A stretch of DNA of 64,000 bases from Stomorhina lunata (Eukaryota > Arthropoda > Insecta > Diptera > Rhiniidae): positions 118,679,734 to 118,743,733 of the forward strand of contig OW121741.1 in assembly GCA_933228675.1 (NCBI GenBank), given 5' to 3'. The position numbers and the translations under genes were made by a program. The notes below the pieces were generated by a model. That model was not told where the DNA came from. It saw only the letters and a list, made by a program, of their open reading frames with translations, and searched no databases. Shown here in pieces: positions 14,249-25,890 of this stretch (positions are counted from its first letter, which is position 1; every line of letters starts with the position of its first letter).

Positions 14249-15138
14249 TCGGGTGGTTAAATTTCAAGGGCCGATGTTGATTTTGAATAAAACACAAACT
14301 ATTTGGGAAATTATTGTAATTTTATTTTATTATGATGTATTGGTATTACTCAATTATGTATGGAACAAAATATCGGCCAAATGGGCGCCGCGACCGCAGC
14401 GACACACCTCCATCCGATGGTCCAAATTTACGATGATCCTGAGGCATAATGGAGGTTCTATGCCGTTAATGTGATGAATTATCTCATCCTTTAGCTCTTG
14501 AATTGTTGCTGGAATATTTTCTTTCAAATAACCCCAAAGAAAAAAATCCAACGGTGTCAAATCACATGATCTTGGCGGCGAATTGACATCGCCATTACGT
14601 GAGATAACACGGCCATTGAATTTGTTGCGCAAAAGAGCCATTGTTTCGTTAGCTGTGTGGCAAGTGGCACCGTCCTGCTGAAACCACATATCGTCCACAT
14701 CCATATCTTCCAATTTGGGCCATAAAAAGTTCGTTATCATCTCACGATAGCGAACACCATTCACAGTAACTGCCTGACCGGCCCCAGCTACACTATCGAG
14801 AACAGCAGCAATATTTTCTGCAGTACGAGCTGTACGAGCATGCACTGGTGTTCTCACATCTTCTACAGACCCGGTTTGCTCGAATTTTTCCACGATTTTT
14901 GCGATTGTACGCACAAATTGACCAAAAAAATCACGAAGTGCACGATATGCATTTTGATTTGAACGCCCATTTTCATAATAAGTCTGGATAACTTTAACAC
15001 GTTGTTGGATTGTGTATCTCTCCATGGTTCAAATTGAGTAAGTCTGAAATAGAGAAATGTCAAATAAAATTCGGAAAAAAACTTGGCGTTTAGGTGTGGT
15101 TCACATTCAACATCGGCCCTTACAGTTTAACCACCCTT
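14249..15138 (-). mobile_element. Internally deleted mariner-like DNA transposon
   Basis: Terminal inverted repeats of about 33 bp: left 14249-14281 and right 15106-15138 share GGGTGGTTAAA and AAGGGCCGATGTTGA. A TA dinucleotide flanks both sides (14247-14248 and 15139-15140), the target duplication expected for the IS630/Tc1/mariner superfamily. The element is inserted in the reverse transcriptase pseudogene on the opposite strand. Removing the element and one TA restores the RT reading frame exactly, which fixes the boundaries independently of the inverted repeats. Confidence 0.95.
14354..15025 (-). pseudogene. Mariner-like transposase with a deleted middle (223 codons)
   Basis: Open from an ATG at 15025 to a stop at 14354. 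Residues 1-60 form the N-terminal helix-turn-helix region (MERYTIQQRVKVIQTYYENG start). The C-terminal catalytic half follows, with WFQQDGATCHTA (Asp118) and RSCDLTPLDFFLWGYLK (Asp155), 36 residues apart. Compared with the related copy at 61641-62519, about 130 residues are absent between residues 79 and 84. They include the second helix-turn-helix and the first catalytic acidic residue (SDEAHF-type motif). The frame is preserved across the deletion, but the enzyme cannot be catalytic. Full-length relatives are about 340-350 residues. The C-terminus ends GAHLADILFHT, as usual for the group. Confidence 0.92.
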
Positions 15139-15436
15139 TATATGGTGGCTAAATTGCATAAGAAATGAAGATCTACTAAACGCTACAAACCAAATCCCTT
15201 CTTCTATAGAGGTACGTCAACGGAAATGGCGGTGGATAGGCCACACACTTCAAAGGCCAAATAACAACATTGCTCGACAAGCGCTTCGTTGGAATAAACA
15301 AGGAAGCGGCCGTCGTGTTGGTGCACCTGTTAGAACGTGGAGAAGGTCAATTGATGCGGAGTTACAAGAAGCAAACTATTCATGGAATGATGTATGCCTA
15401 ACATCTGGCAATAGCTCCACTGGGAGTCAAGGATAA

Positions 15437-16652
15437 CAGAAGAAGAAGAATTACTTTTTCAAAGTAGATACAGGAGATATATCAATACAAATTTATTTAA
15501 GGGGCGATAGTGAAACACAACATACATGATAAGAAACCTATAAAACTACATCAACTTTTGGTGAAGCAAACCAAATAAAAAAGTAAAAGTTACAACAATG
15601 TTGCAGTACATTTTAATGTCAGTGTTGTTATTTTTTTTTATTTTTATTATTTCATTTATTTTTATATGCAACTTGTGCGAACGCAATGTTGTTGTTGTTG
15701 TTGCTGTTGTCGTTGATGTTGTTTTTACTCTTTTAATGTATGTATATTAATGTTGAAGTATTTCTATGCGAAAACGTTGGTAAAAACTTGTATATATGTG
15801 TATGTGTGTGTGTTTTTTTTTAAATGGCATTTTGCCAAAACAATTTTCAACATACGCTGTCTCAGTTGCCTTGATTTCACATCATATATACTATTTTTTG
15901 GGTGATAAAGTGCATTTAAAAAAAAAAAAGATATGGAAAGCCGAGAGTACAATTTTTAAGTTTAAATGCAGTACAAATCTTTACTTTTACTCCCCGAAAA
16001 AGGCTAATAAAAAGGCGAAATGAAAATAAACAAAAAACATGTTTTGGGTAAAGGCCAAAATACACACACTTATGTTGAGAGAATACACATAAACAAAACG
16101 GCAGCGGTAGTATATGTATGTTTATGTGAAAGCTTCATAATATTTGTTTATACATAAACATAAAGCCCAGTAGTTGAAAAGCTTTAAATAAAATCAAAAA
16201 AAAAAATCGTTACTTACAAATATTTTTAAAGTAAAGTTAGACCCAAGTTTAGCTTCTTTGAAAATCATAATTCTATTTGATGACCAATTTAAGTAATTTT
16301 GAAGAAAAAATTCATTTTAGAACCACTGGGCTTTAGTTCAGTTTTACATACCTACAAAAACTCTCACTCAGCTGCATATTGCAGCTTTGGGGCGAGCCAA
16401 AAATAACAATAAAGTGTAATAAACGAAATATAATTTTTTCTTTATTTTGGAAAAATTGTTAAATGAAAATAATAATCATAAAATTTAAAACAATTTATAC
16501 AAAAATTTCGATATATAAAAATATTAAATATTTCTACTGAAAAATTTTCTTTGTGCAAAAAAAAAAACATACATTTATTGTGTCATTTTAAATATTTTAT
16601 TTTAGTGTTATTAGCCGTAAATTAGTCTAAAATTTATATGCAATTGTATATT
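15437..16652. other. AT-rich spacer after the retrotransposon
   Basis: Starts with a GAA-repeat tail just after the RT stop (15438-15450), a plausible 3' end of the non-LTR element. Then come a GTTGTT-rich stretch (15685-15722), a GTGTGTATGTGTGTG run (15795-15815) and poly-A patches. Short frames of 60-75 codons here are not supported. Confidence 0.6.
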
Positions 16653-17530
16653 TATACCCTCCACCAGCAAAAGTGAAAATTTAATATGTGCTAATGTTTG
16701 TAACTCATCAAAATATTGGCCTGATACTTAAGGAGTATCGGTCGCTTCAGAGTCACTTCTAATTGATTTTGAGATGACTGTCTGTATCTGAGACGAGGTA
16801 TGACTTACTTCAATCTAAACTGATCACAAGACTATTTATTCCATCTGTATCCAACCGAAAGTTGAGTACAACTCCTATGCTTTAAAGTCTATTTTGGAGC
16901 TTTGGATCAAGTACAAGAAAGGGCGAAGGTGTTGAGCGGTGACAGCAGAGTCCCAACTCTATTAACTCACTGGAGCATCGTCACAATGTGAGTTGTTCTT
17001 TACTTTTCTGAAGCTACTTAAATGGAATGTGCTTAATCGAAACCATACATTCTTTTTGCACACAATTAAACAATAAATAGTGGACAGTAGATAGCATGAA
17101 GCCCTATAGAGAAACTTGGTCTTACCCGCACAATACGAATGTAGAACAAAGGTTCCCACAGCAGTCGCTACTGCATATCGGAACGATACGGAAATCTTAG
17201 GATTTCGACCAAGGACTGTCACTTCTGGAACAAACTTCTCTTCATTTCTTAAGATAAAAAAATTTCCATCGTTTTTAAAATCAAAAGACATCATGATATT
17301 TTGGTTTTAAAAACGATGGAAACGAATGGAAAAAAAATATATTTGTTTTCAAATCAAAACGAAAACATCATGATCTTTTGGTTTTAAAAACGATAGAAAC
17401 GAATGGAATAACCAAAAATATAGTTGTGTTGAAATCAAAACGAAAACTTTGATTTTTGTGAATAAATGTTATTGGTGTGGGGTATCCTATGGTCGGTTTT
17501 TACCTGCCATAAAAATTTCTTACTTGTTTT
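16653..17530 (+). mobile_element. Hairpin-ended dispersed element (mini-me/DINE-like, diverged)
   Basis: Starts TATACCCTCCACCAGCAAAA with AATATGTGCTAATGTTTGTA downstream, the same start as the elements at 44998 and 58287 (inverted). It ends with GGGTATCCTATGGTCGGTTT and TTCTTACTTGTTTT, the shared 3' terminus. The middle differs from the other copies and holds a palindrome (17263-17322) and a 77-bp partial duplication (17289 and 17366). No coding sequence. Confidence 0.65.
17263..17322. repeat. 18-bp perfect inverted repeat
   Basis: TTTCCATCGTTTTTAAAA at 17263-17280 pairs with TTTTAAAAACGATGGAAA at 17305-17322; the stem continues inward through TCAAAA/TTTTGG with one mismatch. The right arm region is repeated 77 bp downstream (CATCATGAT at 17289 and again at 17366). 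Confidence 0.9.
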
Positions 17531-17837
17531 ACTCTTTTAATAATAATAATTCGACTATAGAGTTATTTCAACTATTTATTCATAATAACAATTTAATAAA
17601 GTACTAGACAATTTTCATTTAATTTTTAACATATTTATTTGTATTTCAATTGAAATTATTTTAGTTACATTTAATTGGCAGAGGTAATTTTATTTGTATT
17701 TATTATTTTGTCATTAAATTAACAAATTATATAAATATTTGTATAAAGTTTTCAAATTATCAATATTTTATGATTTAAATAAATATTTTTAGTTTAAAAA
17801 TAAATAAATAAAATATTAGGATACAAATAAGCTTTTT
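17531..17837. other. AT-rich spacer
   Basis: Nothing recognisable; TAAATAAATA-like sequence leading into satellite A copy 3. Confidence 0.6.
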
Positions 17838-19781
17838 TTTACTTAAGAAGCAAATTTTTAAAAAAATTTTTGAAAAATTTACTTACGAAGCAAATTTTTA
17901 AAAAAGTTTTTGAAAAATTTACTTAAGAAGCAAATTTTTTAAAAAATTATTTAAGAAGGAAATTTTTGAAAAATTTACTTAAGAAGCAAATTTTTGAAAA
18001 ATTTTCCTAAAAGAAGCAAATTTTTGAAAAATTTACTAAAAGAAGCAAATTTTTGAAAAATTTACTAAAAGAAGCAAATTTTTGAAAAATTTACTTAAGA
18101 AGCAAATTTTTGAAAAATTTACTTAAGAAGCAAATTTTTGAAAAATTTACTTAAGAAGCAAATTTTTGAAAAATTTACTTAAGAAGCAAATTTTTGAAAA
18201 ATTTACTTAAGAAGCAAATTTTTGAAAAATTTACTTAAGAAGCAAATTTTTGAAAAATTTACTTAAGAAGCAAATTTTTGAAAAATTTACTTATGAAGCA
18301 AATTTTTGAAAAATGTACTTAAGAAACAAATTTTTAAAAAATTTACTTAAGAAACAAATTTTTGAAAAATTTACTTAAGAAGCAAATTTTTGAAAAATTT
18401 ACTTAAGAAGCAAATTTTTGAAAAATTTACTAAAAGAAGCAAATTTTTGAAAAATTTAATTAAGAAGCAAATTTTTGAAAAATTTTTGAAAAATTTACTA
18501 AAGAAGCAAATTTTTGAAAAATTTACTAAAGAAGCAAATTTTTGAAAAATTTACTAAAGAAGCAAATTTTTGAAAAATTTACTTAAGAAGCAAATTTTTG
18601 AAAAATTTACTTAAGAAGCAAATTTTTGAAAAATTTACTTAAGAAGCAAATTTTTGAAAAATTTACTTAAGAAGGAAATTTTTGAAAAATTTACTTAAGA
18701 AGCAAATTTTTGAAAAATTTACTAAAAGAAGCAAATTTTTGAAAAATTTACTAAAAGAAGCAAATTTTTGAAAAATTTACTAAAAGAAGCAAATTTTTGA
18801 AAAATATACTAAAAGAAGCAAATTTTTGAAAAATTTACTAAAAGAAGCAAATTTTTGAAAAATTTACTAAAAGAAGCAAATTTTTGAAAAATTTACTAAA
18901 AGAAGCAAATTTTTGAAAAATTTACTAAAAGAAGCAAATTTTTGAAAAATTTACTAAAAGAAGCAAATTTTTGAAAAAATTTACTAAAAGAAGCAAATTT
19001 TTGAAAAATTTACTAAAAGAAGCAAATTTTTGAAAAATTTACTAAAAGAAGCAAATTTTTGAAAAATTTACTAAAAGAAGCAAATTTTTGAAAAATTTAC
19101 TAAAAGAAGCAAATTTTTGAAAAATTTACTTAAGAAGCAAATTTTTGAAAAATTTACTTAAGAAGCAAATTTTTGAAAAATTTACTTAAGAAGCAAATTT
19201 TTGAAAAATTTACTTAAGAAGCAAATTTTTGAAAAATTTACTTAAGAAGCAAATTTTTGAAAAATTTACTAAAGAAGCAAATTTTTGAAAAAATTTACTT
19301 AAGAAGCAAATTTTTGAAAAATTTACTTAAGAAGCAAATTTTTGAAAAATTTACTTAAGAAGCAAATTTTTGAAAAATTTACTTATGAAGCAAATTTTTT
19401 AAAAATGACTTAAGAAACAAATTTTTGAAAAATTTACTTAAGAAACAAATTTTTGAAAAATTTACTTAAGAAGCAAATTTTTGAAAAATTTACTTAAGAA
19501 GCAAATTTTTGAAAAATTTACTTAAGAAGCAAATTTTTGAAAAATTTACTAAAAGAAGCAAATTTTTGAAAAATTTAATTAAGAAGCAAATTTTTGAAAA
19601 ATTTACTTAGAAGCAAATTTTTTAAAAATTTACTTAAAAAGCAAATTTTTGAAAATTTGCTTAAGAAGCAAATTTTTGAAAAATTTACTTATGAAGCTAA
19701 TTTTTGAAAAATGTACTTAAGAAACAAATTTTTGAAAAATTTACTTAAGAAGCAAATTTTTGAAAAATTTGTTTAAGAAGC
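17838..19781 (+). repeat. Satellite A, copy 3
   Basis: Plus-strand array of the AAATTTTTGAAAAATTT core with two linker types that alternate in blocks: ACTTAAGAAGC (28-bp unit) and ACTAAAAGAAGC (29-bp unit). Rare variants recur in the same order: ACTTATGAAGC near 18289, 19381 and 19686, each followed by ACTTAAGAAACAAAT, and a TTAATTAAG variant near 18457 and 19576. This shows duplication of multi-unit segments. Confidence 0.96.
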
Positions 19782-21025
19782 ATTAGTTGCAGAACTTGAA
19801 AATATTAGGTGTGCAACTTTGTTTTGCGGTTTTTTTTTTTCGAAATTCGATCGCTGGCTGCTACTATATTTCATCGTTTTGTCATCATGCGATAGGGTAT
19901 AAGCTGTTTTCACCCAGAATTTTTTAAATTGTCTTTCCAAGATCTATGAATAATATTAAATGGGTCGAAGACGACTCAGAGGTAGACAACGTGAGTTTTG
20001 TTAGAAGCAGATGAATTTAAAAAAAATTTGGTTAGCTTGTTTTTGGAAACATTTCTGGCTGGAGTCACGGTTTAATTTATCAAGTAAAAAAAGTGTACCC
20101 TAATGTATATAGCAACTTCTTTTATCAACATTACCTCACGCGTCAGATTATTTAAGCTATTTTCTAAATAAAGAAACACGTGGAACATAAAAGTAAACAA
20201 AACAAGGTAATAGACCCAGTTCGTTGTTTCCTCTTGACATAGCCAGTCTAGTGCAATTACAACCAAAACAAGAGTGAGTACGTCAGAGTCAGCAACAACA
20301 TTATCGTAGACACTTTTACTTACACATATGTTCTTATAAAGACCAAAATACAAACACACGCAGCTATTATAGATTTTGAAAGAAGGAAAAGAGATTCTTT
20401 AGTCATTGAATAGTAGAATTTTTTTTGTTTCCTCTCAACTTCCATGTAACTTTCTATTGATACTATTGTCATTATTGTCCTTTCTATAATCATTGATATT
20501 ATCAGATTCATCCTCCCCTGAAATGTAACGGCATTGTCCAATATTGAGTGTATAATTGTTTCCTTTTTTCCTCCCCATAAAAGCACAAGAAAATTTTGTT
20601 TGCTTTCATAACATGTTTTGTTGCTGTTTACCCAAAAACTGTTATCGTAGTGTTCACTTAAATTGATTTATGTAATACTTTGTTTATGTTCTATGTATGT
20701 ATCTTCATATCCATGTTTACTTTACACAAGTACGTATGCATGCATGTACGCTTATTTGCTAAGCCCTACATTGTGCGTGTTTTTGTATGCTTAAACGTGC
20801 ATACACAGGTAATTGCTAATAAATGTCCCCAAAAAAAGAAAATCGTTTGGTTAATGTAACTGTCTGTTGCAATATAAATTCTACTGTTCGTTGTCGCCTT
20901 TTTGTTATTCATTTAATTTATGTTGTAATTTTATTTGGGTTTACATAGACAATTTTGTTATTTTGTTGATATTATTGTTATCGTTATTATTATTATTAAA
21001 GACCAGCATAATTTTAGAGGGTTTG
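19782..21025. other. Spacer with a relic of an inverted-repeat element
   Basis: Around 19988-20020 the sequence GGTAGACAACGTGAGTTTTG followed by AGCAGATGAA matches the right end of the element at 25891-26619, so a fragment of that family lies here. No gene is recognised in the rest; minus-strand frames at 20072-20586 (88-95 codons) have no recognisable motif. Confidence 0.5.
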
Positions 21026-23720
21026 TGATCAAAATGTGACTTTATTAAAATTTGATCAAAATTTGTATTCAGTAAAGTCTTGTTCAAAAATTGTCTTCAG
21101 AAAACTTTGTGTCAAAATTTTTTTAGTAAAATTTTTATCAAAATTTGTCTTTGGCAAAATTTTGATTGAAACTCGTCTTTAGTAAAATTTTTATCAAAAT
21201 TTGTTTTAATAAAATTTTGATCAAAATCTGTCTTTAGTAAAATTTTGATCAAAATTTGTTTTGAGTAAAATCTTTACAAAAAAATTGTCTTTAGTAAAAT
21301 TTTGATCAAAATTTGAGTTTTGTAAAATTATGGTCAAAATTGTTTTTTGTAAAATTTTCCTTAAAATTTGTCTTTAGTAAAATTTTGTTTAAAATTTGTC
21401 TTTAGTAAAATTTTATTTAAAATTTTTAGTAAAATTTTGTTTAAAATTTGTCTTTAGTAAAATTTTGATCGAAATTTTTCTTTAGTCAAATTTTGATCAA
21501 AATTTGTCTTTAGTAAAATTTTGATCAAAATTTGAGTTTTGTAAAATTTTGATCAAAATTTGAGTTTTGTAAAATTATGGTCAAAATTATTTTTTTGTAA
21601 AATTTTCCTTAAAATTTGTCTTTGGTAAAATTTTGTTTAAAATTTGTTTTTAGTAAAATTTTGTTTAAAATTTGTCTTTAGTAAAATTTTGTTTAAAATT
21701 TGTCTTTAGTAAAATTTTGATCGAAATTTTTCTTTAGTAAAATTTTGATCAAAACTTGTCTTTAGGAAAATTTTGATCAAAATTTGTCTTTGGTAAAATT
21801 TTGATCAAAATTTGTCCTTTGTAAAATTTTGACCAACATTTTTCTTTAATAAAATTTTGATCAAAATTTGTCTTTAGTAAAGTTTTTATCAAAATTTATC
21901 TTTAGTAAAATTTTTATCAAAATTTGTATATAGTAAAATTTTGATCAAAATTTGTCTTTAGCCAAATTTTGATCAAAATTTGTCTTAAGTAAAATTTTTA
22001 CCAAAATTTGTCTTCAGTAAAATTTTTATCAAAGTTTGTCGTTAGTAAAATTTTTATCAAAATTTGTCTATAATAAATTTTTTTTTTCATAATGTGTCTT
22101 TAGTAAAATTTTTATCAAAATGTGTCTTTAGTAAAATTTTGATCAAAATGTGTGTTTTTTAAAATTTTGGTCATAATTAGGTTTTTGTAAAATTTTGTTT
22201 AAAATTTATCTTTAGTAAAATTTTATTTAAAATTTGTCTTTAGTTAAATTTTGTTTTAAAGTTTGTCTTTAGTAAAATTTTAATCAAAATTTGCCTTTAG
22301 TAAAATTTTGATCAAAATTTGTCTTTAATAAAAATTTGATAAAAATTTGTATTTAATAAAATTTTGATCAAAATTTGTCTTTAGTAACATTTTGATCAAA
22401 ATTTGTCTTTTGTAAAATTTTGATCAAAATTTGTCTTTAGTAAAATTTTGATCCAAATTTGTATTTAGTAAAGTTTTGGTCAAAATTTGTCTTTAGTAAA
22501 ATTTTTATCAAAATGTGTCTTTAGTAAAATTTTGATCAAAATGTGTGTTTTTTAAAATTTTGGTCATAATTAGGTTTTTGTAAAATTTTGTTTAAAATTT
22601 ATCTTTAGTAAAATTTTATTTAAAATTTGTCTTTAGTTAAATTTTGTTTAAAATTTGTCTTTAGTAAAATTTTAATCAAAATTTGCCTTTAGTAAAATTT
22701 TGATCAAAATTTGTCTTTAATAAAAATTTGATAAAAATTTGTATTTAATAAAATTTTGATCAAAATTTGTCTTTAGTAACATTTTGATCAAAATTTGTCT
22801 TTTGCAAAATTTTGATCAAAATTTGTCTTTAGTAAAATTTTGATCCAAATTTGTATTTAGTAAAGTTTTGGTCAAAATTTGTCTTTAGTAAGATTTTGAT
22901 CAAAATTTGTCTTTAGTAAGATTTTGATCAAAATTTGTCTTTAGTAAGATTTTGATCAAAATTTGTCTTTAGTAAAATTTTGATCCAAATTTGTCTTTAG
23001 TAAAATTTTGATCAAAATTTGTCTTTAGTAAGATTTTGATCAAAATTTGTCTTTAGTAAGATTTTGATCAAAATTTGTCTTTAGTAAAATTTTGATCCAA
23101 ATTTGTCTTTAGTAAAATTTTGATCAAAATTTGTCTTTAGTAAGATTTTGATCAAAATTTTTCTTTTGTAAAATTTTTATCAAAATTTGTTTTAATAAAA
23201 TTTTGATCCAAATTTGTCTTTAGTAAAATTTTGATCAAAATTTGTCTTTAGTAAGATTTTGATCAAAATTTGTCTTTAGTAAAATTTTGATCAAAATTTG
23301 TCTTTAGTAAAATTTTGATTTAAATTTGTCTTTAGTAAAATTTTGATCAAAATTTGACTTTAGTAAAATTTTGATCAAAAAAAGTATTTAGTAAAAGTTT
23401 GATCAAAATTCGTCTTTAGTAAAATTTTGATCAAAATTTGTCTTTAGTAAAATTTTGATCATAATTTGTCTTCATTAGAATTTTAATCAAAATTTATCTT
23501 TAGTTAAATTTTAAACAAAATTTGTCTTAAGTAAAATTTTAATCAAAATTTATTTTAGTAAAATTTTAATAAAAATTTGTCTTTAGTAAAATTTTAATCA
23601 AAATTTGTATATAGTATAATTTTGATCAAAATTTGTAAAATTTTGGTCAAAATTAGTTGTTTGTAAAATTTTGTTTAAAATTTGTCTTTAGTAAAATTTT
23701 GACTAAAATTTGTCTTTGAA
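21026..23720 (+). repeat. 28-bp minisatellite array (satellite B)
   Basis: Unit of 28 bp: AAAATTTTGATCAAAATTT plus a GTCTTTAGT linker. The core TTTTGATCAAAA is a perfect palindrome centred on GATC. Units are diverged, with frequent substitutions in both core and linker. At least two larger duplications are visible: a 393-bp segment (ATTTTGGTCATAATTAGG at 22164 and 22557) and a 247-bp segment (GAGTTTTGTAAAATTATGG at 21315 and 21562). Confidence 0.96.
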
Positions 23721-25890
23721 TATTTTGTCTTTGAATATTTTTCGGAGGCCTCAAAGAATTTCAAATAAATGGATAATGATTGGTAGTTCTTTCAGTTTAG
23801 TTTTTATTTAATATTTAGTCCATATCTTAGTTAATATCATAATACATAGTACATATCTTGGTATACATATGTTTTTTTTATAGTTTAAACTATTTTAGTC
23901 TCTATGCAAAGGTCAAAATTGCTATTATTATACTAAAAATATAAATAAAAATTCCAAAATTCTTAAATTATGAACTGAATTTTATTAACAATGACATTCA
24001 TTTATCTTAATTACTTTTATGTTGCCTTCGAAAATTTTTCACATACACATTTTAATTTCTTCTTAGAAAAACTTCATAATAAACTTACCTTAAAATAAAC
24101 TTCCATAAATTTTAATTAATCTTAATGTCTTCGACTATTCTTCTTTTAAGAAAAGAAAAAGAATAATATAGAAAATTTTTAGCCTTAATTAAAAGAAAAC
24201 TAAAGAAAGCAACAAATACTTGCAAAGTTTAACTTTTAATTTATGAACCTAAAGAAAGAATTTACAATTGCATACTTGCAAAAATTCACACAAAGGCCAT
24301 AACACGTACATAAGTGAATACATGGTATAAGTATTTGCCAAGTACTTACAGTTATTAATGCACAAAGACAAACAAATATAATATAATGAAAATAAACTAA
24401 TGATTTCAATTTAAAATTTAGTGTTAATAAAGAAGAAACTTAAGAAAATATTCTTTCTATATTAAATGAACACATTAAGAAAACCTAAGGATATTTTTAA
24501 AACAAAGAACACTATTTCCATTACTAAGCAAATAATAAAGCTCTTTATATTTTTAAATTATTGGCTACAAGATATCTCTACAATTTCCTCTCTAAATGGT
24601 GCAAATTGCAACAAACTCCTATTTTTCTTTATTTCTGCTTCATAAGAATTCTCTTAACTCTTTTATTTTTACACTTTTAAATATTCGTTTTACTTACAAG
24701 TATTTTTCCAAACAACTGCTCCTTTTGTTATTTCTACATAACCAAATACAATCCTATCCTTGAACACTTGGATAATATTTATGTTTAAAACAAACCAAGG
24801 AGAAAATGTGTCAACAATCTTATAATACAATAATTATTTTTAATATCTTCGTTTTTATTTTTGAATTCATTTACACTTCAACAGAATTATTAAAGCCATT
24901 TATCTTTTAATTTTAAAGGTAAAGGACTAAAAATTAAATAAGAAATTTAGTTTTATTTTAGGAAAAAAATTTAAGTAAATTTTTGTTTTAATAAATAGGG
25001 TTGGATTTTTGGTATTGTATATCAAAAGTTTACAAAATTTGACTTTTTTGGTTTTGTTTTGATTATTACTATAGTTTTTTTTTTATTCATTGTAAACTTT
25101 TGATTATAAAATCGCCAGGGAAATTTAGCGTTGATTGATTTAAAAGACTTTTTTATTAGTCATTTTTAAGAAGCCTGATCATTGATTTTGTCATACCTTG
25201 GGAACGCTATGCTCGATTTTTCGAAAATCACAGAATATAATAGCAAACACTATTAACTTTAAGTCACTTAAAACCAATTTTGTTATATGATTACATAATT
25301 CGAAAATTGTTTCTAATTTTATGTAAAAAAAAATAATTTTTGTAAAAAAATTTCCATTTTAGAAAAATCGAAAAATCGCAGATGGTAAAAACCTAGTAAC
25401 TTTTTACATCATCTATATTTAACAAATATTTATTTTCTTAAAAATCATGATTTAATCGTGATTTTATAAAAAATAAAATAAAGTAAGTCAAAACAATTTG
25501 CAATATAAGACACGTCCGTCTCTGGGTCTTATATGGGAGGTCAAATGGGAATGTAAAATTAAAATTTTGTAGAAATAAAACAGCCTTACCAGAACAAATG
25601 CTAAAGTCGATTTTAGATGAGCAATTTCAATAAAATTTGATATAGTGTTTTTTTGTAAATATCAGCAATATTTCTTCTAATTTTCATAAAACTATAGTAA
25701 AATTTGTCCCATCTCAATTTAGGAAATTGATACTAAAAAAATGGATTTTTTTCTCAATTTCAATAGTAATGGTCATAGTGCAAAAAAAATGCCTGTGCAA
25801 AATTGTATAAATATTAAGTAAATTTGTGGCTTTCAGCGTAAAACCTTTCTCCGCGAATTTTTTTTATATTTTTAACGATTTTGTTGTTTT
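23721..25890. other. AT-rich spacer
   Basis: Unique-looking AT-rich sequence with no recognisable gene, RNA or transposon end. A mild GTCTTTGAATATTTT duplication lies at 23711-23741, at the edge of satellite B. Confidence 0.6.

Larger units (their letters stand above)
13060..15436 (+). pseudogene. Non-LTR retrotransposon reverse transcriptase, broken and interrupted
   Basis: Read in segments the plus strand gives a recognisable non-LTR reverse transcriptase. Near 13110-13200 is PTIQEVKNAIKILKRNKAPG (pre-RT and RT block 1); near 13505-13560 an AFDS-type block; 13591-13773 carries TGVRQGCILSPILF; and 13783-14109 carries the catalytic EYADDVCLLS. A KTKI block and YYGCETWK follow. After the transposon insertion at 14249-15138 the frame resumes at 15143 (tgg codon) with RWRWIGHTLQRPNN and RTWRRSIDAEL and stays open for 97 codons to a stop at 15434-15436. 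In-frame stops occur just before EYADD (13774-13776 region) and at 14110, and there are frameshifts and stops in 13200-13590, so it is dead. The layout resembles RTE-type or related endonuclease-RT elements; the clade is not certain. Confidence 0.88.

Noticed and set aside
20072..20586. Two minus-strand frames of 88-95 codons that look membrane-like
   Set aside because: Hydrophobic runs are expected from AT-rich codons; no motif, no neighbouring exon signal I could defend.
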